Shown here piece by piece: positions 38,860 to 50,535 of a DNA stretch of 64,000 nt. Source of the DNA: Leptospira wolbachii serovar Codice str. CDC (lineage in GTDB: Bacteria; Spirochaetota; Leptospiria; Leptospirales; Leptospiraceae); the NCBI RefSeq assembly GCF_000332515.2, contig NZ_AOGZ02000014.1:1876001-1940000 (forward strand), in the 5' to 3' direction. The notes under the pieces are model-generated. The model saw nothing but the letters and a program-made list of their open reading frames with translations, did not search any database and was not told the DNA's origin. A program made the translations under genes and the position numbers. Positions within the stretch are counted from its first letter, which is position 1. The number at the start of each line of letters is the position of its first letter.

Positions 38860-39282
38860 TTATAAGGTTGTAAAACTAAAACTTGTATTAGTGCCGAGAG
38901 TCAACCCAAAGATGGATTGGATGTTTTGGTTAAGCGTGATAGTGTATGTCGTTCCTGTGATCAAGGCACTAGCAGGTGTAAGCGTAATCGTTCGGTTAGA
39001 AGCTCCACCTGTCAGACTCGGACAAGATGGGGAACAACTGATATTTGTATTGAGGGATGTCGATTCAACAGCTTGTGTCATGACAATGGTGATGGTGGGA
39101 TTTAGTGAAACACCTGTTGCCCCATTGGTAGGAATTGTAGATTCAATAGTGAAATTTTCTGAGGTCTGTGTTACCAAAGGTAATACAAGGACACCCAAAA
39201 GAGAAGGTTTTGGCTCTGGAAGACAGGCCAAGGAGGAAAAAACAAACAGAAATAAGATTCGAATTTTCTTCCAGATGAGCAT
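38860..39282 (-). CDS. Lipoprotein with one bacterial Ig-like (Big_5) domain
   Basis: A 140-residue exported protein. The signal peptide ends LFVFSSLACLPE, a good spirochaete lipobox, so it is probably lipid-anchored. The rest is a single Ig-like domain of the SbsA/Big_5 type: IPTNGATGVSLNPTITIVMTQ, then TLTPASALITGTTYTITL, with a final strand SFSFTTL. Such domains usually occur in larger surface proteins; here it stands alone. It is the last gene of a minus-strand run starting with the gltP-like gene. Confidence 0.75.
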   Translation of the reverse strand: MLIWKKIRILFLFVFSSLACLPEPKPSLLGVLVLPLVTQTSENFTIESTIPTNGATGVSLNPTITIVMTQAVESTSLNTNISCSPSCPSLTGGASNRTITLTPASALITGTTYTITLNQNIQSIFGLTLGTNTSFSFTTL

Positions 39283-39303
39283 AGGTTCTAGTTTTAGTTT
39301 CGA

Positions 39304-39618
39304 CTAATTTCCCTTGGTAACTGTGCATAGTTTTGCGTAAATCCCCAAGAAATTGTAACTTTCTAGTTCAATAGACGTAATTTCTTTAATATTTCCATTC
39401 TTTTGGGAAACTTCCACGGAAGCATCCCCCAAGGCAAGCAGACCTAGGTAGGACTTGGCGCAGGCAATTCCTTCTTTATTGGCAAAGAGTCCAGTTTCCA
39501 TCATGCTGATCCTTTGGTCCTCAAAGAGTAAACCTTGGGTTCCGAATCCAGAACTTGCACAGGAAGATGTGAAGATAAAAATTATAAAACAGACGATTCG
39601 AAAACCCCGGAACTTCAT
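39304..39618 (-). CDS. TRL-like family lipoprotein (paralogue 1)
   Basis: A 104-residue lipoprotein of the TRL-like family, function unknown. I start at ATG 39618, which gives the signal peptide FRIVCFIIFIFTSSCASSG with a lipobox cysteine. The frame also extends upstream to 39693, but that part overlaps the neighbouring gene and is unlike a signal peptide. The mature part has the family pattern CAKSYLGLLALGDASVE and a second cysteine near the end (LCTVTKG). It resembles the gene at 39871-40188. The two flank a coiled-coil gene. Confidence 0.7.
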   Translation of the reverse strand: MKFRGFRIVCFIIFIFTSSCASSGFGTQGLLFEDQRISMMETGLFANKEGIACAKSYLGLLALGDASVEVSQKNGNIKEITSIELESYNFLGIYAKLCTVTKGN

Positions 39619-39628
39619 TGAGAATTTT

Positions 39629-39874
39629 TTACTTTTTGAGTTCCTTATCCAAGGTTTCCGAAAGTTTGTTTTGTAGAATAATGATATCGTCATACAGTTT
39701 TTTTATTTGTTCTTCTTTCTTACGAATCTTTTCAGTAAGTTCATCTAATGATTTGTTAGATGCATTGATTTTTTTGGAATGAAATTCCTTTAATTTAGAT
39801 TCTATTTCCTCGTAGATAAGTCCACTCTTCAGTTTTTTTGCAAATTCATTTAAAGAGTCAATATTCTGTTTCAT
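39629..39874 (-). CDS. Small coiled-coil protein
   Basis: An 81-residue, very Lys/Glu-rich cytoplasmic protein without signal peptide; most of it (residues 30-80) is one amphipathic helix likely to form a coiled coil. ATG 39874 overlaps the stop of the upstream TRL-like gene by four bases (ATGA), which supports both the start and cotranslation. The family is not recognised. Its position between two TRL-like lipoprotein genes suggests a linked role, but the location differs, since it lacks an export signal. Confidence 0.55.
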   Translation of the reverse strand: MKQNIDSLNEFAKKLKSGLIYEEIESKLKEFHSKKINASNKSLDELTEKIRKKEEQIKKLYDDIIILQNKLSETLDKELKK

Positions 39875-40188
39875 CGTCCGGTGATACGTAAACAAAGTTC
39901 TTGGAAAAAGAAATATTGGTTTTTGTAATAATGGTCTAGACTATGGATTTCTTTAGGACGGGAATTGCGAGGTATGTAGTCTAAACTTGCGTTACCTATA
40001 CTAACCAATCCGAAGTAATTAGTGGCGCAAGATTCAACGAAACTGTCGGTAACTGAAGGAACTTTTCCCGGTGAATACCAACCTTCTTGCCCTTTGTTTT
40101 GAAATAAGGTTACCGAAGGATTTCCAATTTGTACACTGAGACAATGAAGAAAGTGTAAGACCAACAGTAACATCCAAAGTTTTCTCAT
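39871..40188 (-). CDS. TRL-like family lipoprotein (paralogue 2)
   Basis: A 105-residue protein: signal peptide LWMLLLVLHFLHCLSVQ, with Cys in lipobox position, then the TRL pattern CATNYFGLVSIGNASLD and a cysteine near the C-terminus (ELCLRITG). Both cysteines in the mature part are kept in paralogue 1, so a disulphide is possible. ATG 40188 is three bases after the stop of the outer-membrane-like gene upstream. Confidence 0.7.
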   Translation of the reverse strand: MRKLWMLLLVLHFLHCLSVQIGNPSVTLFQNKGQEGWYSPGKVPSVTDSFVESCATNYFGLVSIGNASLDYIPRNSRPKEIHSLDHYYKNQYFFFQELCLRITGR

Positions 40189-40191
40189 ACG

Positions 40192-41007
40192 TTATTGATT
40201 TGTATCAAAAAAGTAAAAGTAAGAAAAACGAATTCCACGATCCATAGCATTGTCTTCTTTCGGTAAGATACCTAAGAGAAGAGAAAAACTAAATGTTCCA
40301 AAACTTTCAGTATTCATGGAGATACCGGGATAAAAATTAAAATACCTAAGATTTTTATCTGCGGCTCTATCAATTGGTTCCCTATATTCAATTTCTGTAA
40401 ATATACGAACTAAATCTGCAATTGCAAAAGAGGGAGCAATACCTACTTGGTAGTACCTTTTGAATTCTTCCAAACTAGATTCTTTTCCATGTCGGTTAGT
40501 TTCTGTTTGGAACCGAAATTCAGACATGATTTGAAAGATACCGTATTTGTAACCGAGTCCAAAGTTGGGTCTGATTAAATAAAAGTCTGGATTTTCTCTT
40601 TCTCTGAACTCAGCATTCCTTTTTTTATCGTAAAGCCGTAACCCACCACCAATGAGAAATTGCGATGAGCCATTTTCAAAGACTTTACCATATTTGATTC
40701 CAGCATTCCAACGATCCCAAGTAACGTCTTTTGCCGTATCGGTTTGTGAGTAATCAGTGCGACCAATAGAGGAAATTACTGAAAGAGAATCTGTAAATTT
40801 GTATTCGCCTTCAATATTTATGTTTTTATTTATTTCTTTGACTCCATTAAAATCTTTATGCCAATAACCAACATTACCTCTTAGCTTTGTATACACGGCC
40901 ACTGGTTCAATTTGAAGAGGGTGTGCAAAGCCAGTGTTTGTTGGTTGCGAGTATAAGGATGAAGTCAACAAAAGAATAAAAAAAGAAATGATTATTATAT
41001 TTTTCAT
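40192..41007 (-). CDS. Probable outer-membrane beta-barrel protein
   Basis: A 271-residue exported protein with a clear signal peptide (IIIISFFILLLTSSLYSQ). The mature part is rich in alternating Tyr/Phe/Gly strands (LRGNVGYWHKDF, FLIGGGLRLYDKK, FNFYPGISMN) and ends near an aromatic cluster (SYFYFFDTNQ), as in small porin-like barrels. The family is not recognised. Two bases separate it from the SGNH hydrolase stop upstream. Confidence 0.65.
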   Translation of the reverse strand: MKNIIIISFFILLLTSSLYSQPTNTGFAHPLQIEPVAVYTKLRGNVGYWHKDFNGVKEINKNINIEGEYKFTDSLSVISSIGRTDYSQTDTAKDVTWDRWNAGIKYGKVFENGSSQFLIGGGLRLYDKKRNAEFRERENPDFYLIRPNFGLGYKYGIFQIMSEFRFQTETNRHGKESSLEEFKRYYQVGIAPSFAIADLVRIFTEIEYREPIDRAADKNLRYFNFYPGISMNTESFGTFSFSLLLGILPKEDNAMDRGIRFSYFYFFDTNQ

Positions 41008-41009
41008 AT

Positions 41010-41861
41010 TTAAAATCCTACATTAGTAATCGGATAGATTAATCTTGCAAATTTATCGGCAAGATAAGTATAACCTAAGTTATTTGCATGAATACAATCT
41101 AACATGAATTCGGCTCGTGAATTTGGTTTACCACCTAATGTATTTCTTAAATCTGCGTAGATGAGAGAAGGTTCTTCCCGAATGGTATCAAGAAGTAAGT
41201 TGTTAAATGCATCTAGTTGGTTAGAGGTAAACACAGCTGCGTCAGGAACAACAAGACCAATGCGATCAAACTTTGATTTGCATCCTTCGTCAGAACCAGC
41301 AATCACAGGAGTCATATATGGGTTGGGATAGTCGTATCCGTGGATGATCCATTTTAAAGGAGGACCCCCAAACCTGGAAATCTTGTAAGCGTTACCGGAA
41401 ATGATCATTTGTTTGAGGTTGGCTTTGATGGTTGCAAATCGCTGTGCTTGAACGACTTCTATATTTCCGATATATTCAGAGAGGTTTGCTTGAATGTCAT
41501 TTCCACCTAAGGATAGAATGATTACCTTCATGTCCGCACCACCTTGGTCTATGACTTGGAACTGGAGGCCTTGGCTGACTACCTGTTGTAAGGTTTTTCC
41601 ACCAAGTGTAGCACCCACAAATTTATAGTGGAATCGATTTTCCAATTGAGGTCTGAGCGTTTCTACAGCTGGAAATCCGAGAAGGAGGTCTGTCCAACTA
41701 TCACCAATGATACCAGTTTTTGCAGGTGTTTCACCATTACAAACTGCGTATGTAGTACAAAGTAGATTTGCTCCGACATCATCAAAGTAATCTTTTTTAG
41801 TATCACAATGGATAAGGAATACTACCATTCCTAACAAAACTGTGTATTTAATTTTTTTCAT
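41010..41861 (-). CDS. SGNH/GDSL-type hydrolase lipoprotein
   Basis: A 283-residue exported esterase-like protein. Signal peptide VVFLIHCDTKK with a lipobox cysteine. The SGNH blocks are all present: GIIGDSWTDLL (catalytic Ser) near 49, Gly in block II, SLGGNDIQ (oxyanion Asn) near 115 and DCIHANNLG (Asp and His) near 258. The substrate is unknown; family members remove acyl or acetyl groups from lipids and polysaccharides. The start overlaps the end of the symporter gene by 14 bases. Confidence 0.8.
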   Translation of the reverse strand: MKKIKYTVLLGMVVFLIHCDTKKDYFDDVGANLLCTTYAVCNGETPAKTGIIGDSWTDLLLGFPAVETLRPQLENRFHYKFVGATLGGKTLQQVVSQGLQFQVIDQGGADMKVIILSLGGNDIQANLSEYIGNIEVVQAQRFATIKANLKQMIISGNAYKISRFGGPPLKWIIHGYDYPNPYMTPVIAGSDEGCKSKFDRIGLVVPDAAVFTSNQLDAFNNLLLDTIREEPSLIYADLRNTLGGKPNSRAEFMLDCIHANNLGYTYLADKFARLIYPITNVGF

Positions 41862-43119
41862 TGGGTTTAGTTTCCTTCCAGATATGGTCCATGATATATG
41901 CGCAGGATAAATCGCCGGTTAGATTTACTGAAGTTCTACACATATCTAAAAAGCGGTCAACTCCAAAAAGGATAGTGATTCCTTCAATGGGTATATGAAA
42001 TGTATATAAGATGGAAGCAAGTATCACCAGTCCAACTCCCGGTGTCGCTGCAGTTCCAATCGAAGCTGCCGTGACCGTTCCAACTAACAAAAATAAGTCT
42101 ATGGATGATAAATTTACTTGGTATACCTGACTCAGAAATACGGTCGCAACGGCTTGATACAATGCAGTTCCGTCCATATTGATTGTGGCGCCGAGTGGAA
42201 GGACAAAATCCGCCACAGTCTCTTTCAATTTTAACTTCTCTTTTGCGAGTTTTAAAGAATAGGGAAGCACGGAGCTGGAACTAGAAGTGGAAAATCCAAG
42301 TAACGGAATTTCGCGAACCTGGTTCAAAAAACGAAGGGGATTTTTTCCTGTAAAAAGCAGAATCAAAACAGAGTAGAAAACAAGGATACAAAAAAGTCCT
42401 AAAATTACTGTTCCAATATAAGAAACAAGTCCGAATAACAGAGAAAAGCCGATCTGGACCATTGCATAACTCATTAAACCTAAAACAGCCAAGGGAGCTA
42501 ATTTCATTGCAGTAGCCACAACCCATAAGCAAAAACTTTCTAAGGAATGACAAAAAGCTTTTAAAGCGGCTCCTGTATCACGGGAAGTTAGAAAGAAAAT
42601 CCCTAAAATCATACCAAAAAAAACTACTGATAACATTTGCTGTTTGGACCAAACATTGACTAGATTTTTAGGAATTATATTTGCGATTGTTTCTGGGACC
42701 GATTCTAAATTTTGATTTAACTTAGGATCTGAGTTGTTTGTGTTGATTTCTACTGATTGGGTTTGGATGTGATTTCCCGGTTTGATGATGAGTGTCAGTG
42801 AAATTCCGATACTTACGGATATAATTGTTGTGAATATAAAGTAGAGTAGAGTTTTACTCCCCAGGTTCCAAAGATCTTTTAAATTTCGTAAACTAGAAAC
42901 ACCGAGAGCGATAGAGACTATCACTAAGGGGATCATAATCATCTGAAGTAAATTTAAAAAAATATCTCCTGGGAGTTTCATCCACAGTAAATAAGGCTTC
43001 AAAGTAAGTGCAGATACAATTCCTGTTTCCGGATTTAGCAGGATTCCTAATAACAAACCTAACAATAAAGATACGAGAATTTGAATCCAGAATGCAATTT
43101 TGGGAAAGAACATTTCCAA
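41848..43119 (-). CDS. Dicarboxylate/amino acid:cation symporter (GltP/DctA family)
   Basis: A 423-residue inner-membrane symporter of the DAACS family. The first re-entrant hairpin is seen as STSSSSSVLPYSLK near 290, and the second motif GATINMDGTALYQ near 320 is the glutamate/aspartate/Na+ site. About eight membrane helices with normal length. The start is TTG at 43119 (AAAGGA about seven bases upstream) or ATG at 43113. The substrate may be glutamate, aspartate or C4-dicarboxylates. It leads the run that includes the SGNH and TRL-like genes. Confidence 0.88.
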   Translation of the reverse strand: MEMFFPKIAFWIQILVSLLLGLLLGILLNPETGIVSALTLKPYLLWMKLPGDIFLNLLQMIMIPLVIVSIALGVSSLRNLKDLWNLGSKTLLYFIFTTIISVSIGISLTLIIKPGNHIQTQSVEINTNNSDPKLNQNLESVPETIANIIPKNLVNVWSKQQMLSVVFFGMILGIFFLTSRDTGAALKAFCHSLESFCLWVVATAMKLAPLAVLGLMSYAMVQIGFSLLFGLVSYIGTVILGLFCILVFYSVLILLFTGKNPLRFLNQVREIPLLGFSTSSSSSVLPYSLKLAKEKLKLKETVADFVLPLGATINMDGTALYQAVATVFLSQVYQVNLSSIDLFLLVGTVTAASIGTAATPGVGLVILASILYTFHIPIEGITILFGVDRFLDMCRTSVNLTGDLSCAYIMDHIWKETKPNEKN

Positions 43120-43152
43120 AGTCTATCCTTTGGAAATCTAATGTAAATGAAT

Positions 43153-45995
<2,843 letters not shown>

Positions 45996-45996
<1 letters not shown>

Positions 45997-46706
45997 CAAA
46001 CTCCTTTCTGATTTCCCCAAAGTACTTTGTGAATTTGTAGCGACAAACGACACTTAGGTGGGTTGTCTACTTTGATCCATTCAACAAGTTCTTTGGCATC
46101 CACTTCACCGTGGACTGGCGAATACAATATATTTGTCTGTATTTTTTGTTCGCGAATGACTTCGATACTTCTATCAAAGTCGATTCTATCTCGCACAACG
46201 AACTTGATTTCGTCAAGTGAATTATGTCTCTTTTCTAGAATCCTGAAATTTTCCTGATCCATACGATCTTCCATACCCGAACCAGGTAATTTGTAATCCA
46301 TAGTGAAAATAAAAAAGGAATCTTCGGTAATCCGTTCGCTTCCATTAGTTTCTACACGGGATGCTGGGTAGGGCCTACCGACGTTCATTCTGTGTTCGTA
46401 GATCTGTTTGGCAAGCGCAGTGGAAAGATCGCGATTTTTTCCTTCTAAGGGTTCGCCTCCGGTGAGTAGTACTTGGTAGCCATGGTGCGGGTCTAATTTT
46501 TCTAGATCGTTCCAAACCGATTCCAAAGTTTTTTCTTCGCCTTGGTTCGGCCCAAGTGCGTAAGCTGTGTCACACCATAACGCTCTTGTTTCCGTTTTGC
46601 CACAACGTAAGGAACATCCAGCAAATCGTATGAAGACTGTGGGAATTCCTTGTGAAATTCCTTCCCCAGAAATGGAAGAATAGACTTCATGAATTTTTCC
46701 AAACAT
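45996..46706 (-). CDS. queE: 7-carboxy-7-deazaguanine synthase, unusual cluster loop
   Basis: Radical SAM enzyme of 236 residues that makes 7-carboxy-7-deazaguanine in queuosine synthesis. The N-terminus [18 protein letters not shown] and the later LTGGEPLEG and VETNGSE motifs are typical. The cluster motif is unusual: CSLRC is followed by seven extra residues (GKTETRA) before LWCDT, making C-x3-C-x9-C instead of C-x3-C-x2-C. The third cysteine remains, so a cluster is possible with a different loop. It overlaps the SNF2 gene by one base (TGATG). The other queuosine genes are not in the window. Confidence 0.88.
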
Positions 46707-46777
46707 TGTATTGATTCTCTCTATGCCAGATTACTTTAAATTGTTCTTGCGAAAACATTTATTCAGAATTTCATTTT

Positions 46778-48430
46778 ATGGTCATGTTCGTAGATGCCAA
46801 ATTGGAATTTCCGTTAATTCAAGAAAAAGAGATACAAGAAAACCATCTCTTACTTCGATTTCGAACTCCTGCCAACCCAAAGATCGATGAAAGGAAACCT
46901 TTGGTGATTGGTCTTGCCGTGGACAAAAGTTGGTCCATGAAAGGTGAGAAAATGGAATCTGTGATTGATGCCTCTTGTGCCTTAGTCAATTGGCTTACAA
47001 GACATGATGCAGTAACCATCATTGCTTATTCGGCCGATGTCCAATTGATACAACCGGTGACTCACCTAACAGAAAAAGTTTCTGTTACTGACAAAATTAG
47101 GAACATTCAAGTAGCTACTTCTACCAATCTGAGTGGTGGATGGTTGTCCGCCTTAAAAAGTCTTAGCCAGTCGAAAATTCCAAATGCATACAAACGGGTT
47201 TTATTACTCACGGATGGAAATCCCACTTCGGGAATTAAGGAAAAAGAAGCCCTAGTTAAAATTGCAGCGGATCATTTGGCAATGGGTATCTCCACCACTA
47301 CGATTGGGGTGGGAAACGATTTTAATGAAGAGATGTTAGTGGAAATTGCCAAAGCTGGTGGGGGAAATTTTCATTACATCGACAATCCAGAAAAGGCATC
47401 TGATATTTTTTTTGAAGAATTTGGTGATATTGGTGCTTTGTATGCACAAGCCATAGATGTAGAATTACAATTAGCTCCCGGTGTCCGTTTAAAACAGGTT
47501 TTATCCGAAACTTCACACCAAATAGCAGAAGAATTTGATGAATTTTTAGGAGATTCTAAAACTATTTCGAGGCAAAAAATCAATCTTCAGTTAGGTGATC
47601 TCAGAGCCGACGATATTCGCAATTTAGTATTACGTGTCGAAATTGATGACCGGGTAAACCAAGCGGAATCTCCTTTTTGTGAAGTGAATGTAACTTATTA
47701 TAATTTGTTACAACAGAATGCCTTGGAATTAGTAAAAGAATCCTTTCGTTTTCCCAGAGGGAACCATCGAGGAAAACAAGATCCCGATGTTCTTGTGGAA
47801 ATTCTGATAGCCAATGCAACTCTCGGTATCAGGGAAATTTCAGATTTTATCAAACGAGGTCATATAGACGACGCCAAAGTATTGTTATTTGGTCTTATCC
47901 AAGATATAAAAACAAACTTACATTTTGCTCCAAATGCACTGGGTTCAGTTCTCAATCGTTTACAAGTTTTGGAAACAAAAATTACAACCAAGTCGGATGA
48001 TTTGAATAAACAACTGTTTATGAATTCCCAAATGATGATGAAAGGTCCGGAGAAGTTAGATTTGAAAGATGTGGTAGTTCACAACGAGATTTTTGAATAC
48101 CGCACTGTAAGTGATATCGATTTGTATAAATGTCCTGAAATCAAACTTTTGATTGAACAAAAAATGTCGGAAGGATACAGATATATCATTTTTGATTTTG
48201 CCAATACCTCGCATATTGATTCGTCCGCAATTGGGATGGTGATTCAAATTGTAGGTTGGTTGAGGCGTCGTGGTGGAGAACTTGTGGTTGCCAACATTCA
48301 TGATTCTGTAAAAAAGATTTTTGAAATCACACGGTTGTACAACCACATTCGAGTAGCAGAAAATGTCTCTTCTGCCAAAGAAGTGTTACAAAGGATTATT
48401 TATGCAAACGAAGGAGATGCAAACAAATAG
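46778..48430 (+). CDS. VWA-STAS fusion protein
   Basis: A 550-residue soluble protein joining two signalling/adhesion domains. The von Willebrand A domain (about 40-215) has a complete metal site: DKSWS near 48, Thr in TSTNLSGG near 118 and LLTDGNPTSG near 146. A middle beta domain (220-380) resembles the VIT/VWA C-terminal sandwich. The C-terminus (about 435-550) is a STAS domain with IDSSAIGMV, the phosphorylatable Ser position of anti-sigma antagonists, preceded by VVVHNEIFEYRT. No signal peptide is seen, so it is probably cytoplasmic. Start is ATG 46778 or the ATG six bases later. Confidence 0.8.
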   Translation: MVMFVDAKLEFPLIQEKEIQENHLLLRFRTPANPKIDERKPLVIGLAVDKSWSMKGEKMESVIDASCALVNWLTRHDAVTIIAYSADVQLIQPVTHLTEKVSVTDKIRNIQVATSTNLSGGWLSALKSLSQSKIPNAYKRVLLLTDGNPTSGIKEKEALVKIAADHLAMGISTTTIGVGNDFNEEMLVEIAKAGGGNFHYIDNPEKASDIFFEEFGDIGALYAQAIDVELQLAPGVRLKQVLSETSHQIAEEFDEFLGDSKTISRQKINLQLGDLRADDIRNLVLRVEIDDRVNQAESPFCEVNVTYYNLLQQNALELVKESFRFPRGNHRGKQDPDVLVEILIANATLGIREISDFIKRGHIDDAKVLLFGLIQDIKTNLHFAPNALGSVLNRLQVLETKITTKSDDLNKQLFMNSQMMMKGPEKLDLKDVVVHNEIFEYRTVSDIDLYKCPEIKLLIEQKMSEGYRYIIFDFANTSHIDSSAIGMVIQIVGWLRRRGGELVVANIHDSVKKIFEITRLYNHIRVAENVSSAKEVLQRIIYANEGDANK

Positions 48431-48435
48431 TTGGT

Positions 48436-48657
48436 TTATGCTAACCAACGCTCTGCTTCTTCGATAGCCTCTTTCAATTCACCAACAAGAGTCGGTGCAA
48501 TGGCGATCCCTTTTTGAGTGGGCTTCAGTTCTCCATTTGGATCGGTATACCAAACTCTAATATTAAAAAAAGTTTGGCCTTTGTATTCGGAGATCTCCAC
48601 GCGGATGACTTCTCCTCGACCTTTGTCAATGTCTCGAATGATTCCTGTTTTTGCCAT
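48436..48657 (-). CDS. PC4/p15-like transcriptional coactivator domain protein
   Basis: A 73-residue protein with the PC4 (YdbC/p15) core: [21 protein letters not shown], then [28 protein letters not shown]4-like proteins bind single-stranded DNA, and bacterial YdbC binds both ssDNA and RNA; the role in this organism is not known. The start ATG at 48657 is one base from the ferredoxin reductase stop, so the two are cotranscribed. Possible roles include transcription or recombination support. Confidence 0.75.
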   Translation of the reverse strand: MAKTGIIRDIDKGRGEVIRVEISEYKGQTFFNIRVWYTDPNGELKPTQKGIAIAPTLVGELKEAIEEAERWLA

Positions 48658-48658
48658 G

Positions 48659-49582
48659 TTAGTACGTCTCTACAAAAAGTTGTTCTTTTTCCTCTAGGTG
48701 TTTTTTGAATTCATCATACGAAAGATCAGTTGCGCAAGCAGACATGATTTCCTGTATCACTCCTTTTTCCATTCCCTTCGGACCGCCACAAATATAAAAC
48801 TTACCGTTTCCATTGACAGCATTTTTAATCGCTTCGGAATTTTCTTTTACTCGGTGAGTAATGTACATTTTTCCGCCATCGAAAGAGTTTTTTTCCTCTC
48901 GGCTAATCGCTGTTATGAAGTGAAAATTAGAATGAGATTTTGCCATTCCTTCAAAATAATCGCGTAAAACAATTTCATCGGAATACGGTGCTCCATAAAC
49001 CAACCAAACATTTCCTTGGAAGGCGATGAGTTTTTGAACGAGGAGTTCTTCCACCATTCCTAAATAGGGGCTGATTCCTGTACCTGTGGCAAAAAAGAAG
49101 ATATCGCCGGAAAAATCCGTTTGAGGCAGTAAGAATTTTTTCCCGGCAGGGCCAGTCATTGTCACCGTGTCACCAGGTTTTAAATCACAAAGATAATTGG
49201 AACAAATGCCCTTATGAACAAGATTTCCATTTTCATCGTACACATTGTCGCGTTTGACCACAAATTCGATATTGTCCTTGGTTTGGCCAAAACTGAACGA
49301 TGGTGAGGCGATGGAATACAAACGGATGGTAAACGACGGGTCAGCCGATCCTTTAGCTTGTTTTTCCGGATCTATGCCGGGTGGGATAATTCCTGCACTT
49401 TGACCGATCATATAGGGATAAGTGTTATGGTCGATAGCGATCGTGATTCTGTGGACTGCGGAATCCCCTTCCTTACTTGGGCGTTTTCCCTTACCGAGTT
49501 CGGGAGTCAAACGGATGTTCGCCACAACTTGGGCTAGGATGGGATTGGATTTCTTAAAGAGATTGATTTGAGGGGTAAGCAA
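48659..49582 (-). CDS. Ferredoxin-NADP+ reductase, plastid type
   Basis: A 307-residue FAD enzyme transferring electrons between ferredoxin and NADP(H). FAD motif RLYSIASPS near 86 and FAD segment [14 protein letters not shown] near 130; NADP motifs [11 protein letters not shown] near 170 and [10 protein letters not shown] near 270. It ends in the aromatic Tyr (ETY) that stacks on the flavin in plant-type enzymes. Leptospira is known for such a plastid-like FNR. The start is TTG at 49582 with GAGGA six bases upstream; the next Met is far inside. The mature part starts [10 protein letters not shown]. Confidence 0.92.
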   Translation of the reverse strand: MLTPQINLFKKSNPILAQVVANIRLTPELGKGKRPSKEGDSAVHRITIAIDHNTYPYMIGQSAGIIPPGIDPEKQAKGSADPSFTIRLYSIASPSFSFGQTKDNIEFVVKRDNVYDENGNLVHKGICSNYLCDLKPGDTVTMTGPAGKKFLLPQTDFSGDIFFFATGTGISPYLGMVEELLVQKLIAFQGNVWLVYGAPYSDEIVLRDYFEGMAKSHSNFHFITAISREEKNSFDGGKMYITHRVKENSEAIKNAVNGNGKFYICGGPKGMEKGVIQEIMSACATDLSYDEFKKHLEEKEQLFVETY

Positions 49583-49689
49583 AGTCGTCCTCGTAACAGG
49601 TGGTTTTTGGTCAAGTTTGGCATTCCGATAGTTCGGGAAAAGGAGAAGTTGGAGTTTTCATTTTTCCTCTTCGGAATTATGTCTCTTCC

Positions 49690-49717
49690 TTGACTCCATT
49701 TTTAGATTTTTTAAACT
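49690..49717 (+). promoter_or_regulatory. Candidate sigma70-type promoter
   Basis: TTGACT at 49690-49695 and TAAACT at 49712-49717, separated by 16 bases, lie upstream of the small gene at 49772 and the DUF3015 gene. The match is fair. Confidence 0.4.
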
Positions 49718-49771
49718 TTAGTCATTCCGGCCCCCTCGCCGATCCTATAGACAACCGGGAAAACAAACTGC

Positions 49772-49993
49772 ATGAGATCGACTGAAGCACAAGAAAAGAA
49801 AACGTCACCATTTCCAAATACCGTCCTTCATCAAAAATTGGAATCATTCACGAATACAATGCTCCAATCTATGCAAACTAAGGTAAAAGAAGAAAAAACT
49901 TGGGCAGTTCTTTCGATGTCGGGAGAAATTTTAGCACACGGTCACCAACTTCCGCAAATCGATCGTAATTCTGATACGTTATTTTCAATCTAA
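49772..49993 (+). CDS. Small hypothetical protein
   Basis: A 73-residue protein with no recognised family. The N-terminus is polar and the C-terminal half has KTWAVLSMSGEILAHGHQLPQ. There is no signal peptide or membrane segment. It lies in the same direction as, and 14 bases before, the DUF3015 gene, with a fair promoter 55 bases upstream. Support is mainly its position and the lack of other use for the sequence, so confidence is low. Confidence 0.4.
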   Translation: MRSTEAQEKKTSPFPNTVLHQKLESFTNTMLQSMQTKVKEEKTWAVLSMSGEILAHGHQLPQIDRNSDTLFSI

Positions 49994-50007
49994 TTACGGA
50001 GGGTTCT

Positions 50008-50535
50008 ATGTTTACCCGTAGTTACCGACTCTTTTTTAAAACTCAATTAACAGTTGTTAGCATATATTGTCTTATAATTTCTGTTCCCGTTTCTGCGGAA
50101 CCTTACGGGATGGCAGGTTGCGGACTGGGTTCTATGGTTACTGTTTGGAAAAATGATATTGGCCAAGTTCTTGCTGCAACAACCAATGTTAGTTTTTCAT
50201 CACAGACTTTTGGAATCACTTCAGGAACTTCGAACTGTACTACCGACGGAATTGTTCGAGCCGATCGAGCCCAAGAAGTATTTATCACTTATAATGAAGA
50301 ACCATTGGAATTGGAAACCGCACGCGGAACAGGAGAAAGAATACGAGCGATCGCTTCTTTGTTAGGTTGTCCTACTCATAGTGTTGAACTGGGAAAGTTA
50401 ATGAAAGAGAAACATTCCTTTATTTTTGATAAAACACAAGGTGTAGATTCATATTCCCGATCTAAGGTCATTCTATCTCGATTGAAATCAAAAATAGCCG
50501 AAGATTTTGATTTAAAAAAAGCCTGTTTGTATTAG
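50008..50535 (+). CDS. DUF3015 family exported protein
   Basis: A 175-residue protein with a signal peptide (LTVVSIYCLIISVPVSAE), then the DUF3015 pattern YGMAGCGLGSMV, TTNVSFSSQTFGITSGTSNC and a C-terminal helical part. Family function is unknown. Cysteines near 38 and 76 could form a disulphide after export. The last bases overlap the stop of the convergent HExxH gene by four. ATG 50008 has GGAGG about six bases upstream. Confidence 0.78.
   Translation: MFTRSYRLFFKTQLTVVSIYCLIISVPVSAEPYGMAGCGLGSMVTVWKNDIGQVLAATTNVSFSSQTFGITSGTSNCTTDGIVRADRAQEVFITYNEEPLELETARGTGERIRAIASLLGCPTHSVELGKLMKEKHSFIFDKTQGVDSYSRSKVILSRLKSKIAEDFDLKKACLY

Noticed and set aside
38891..39307. 138-residue plus-strand open frame
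   Set aside because: Antisense to the Ig-like lipoprotein, whose signal peptide and domain are clear.
49600..49785. 61-residue frame before the small hypothetical gene
   Set aside because: No ribosome binding site and it contains the candidate promoter.
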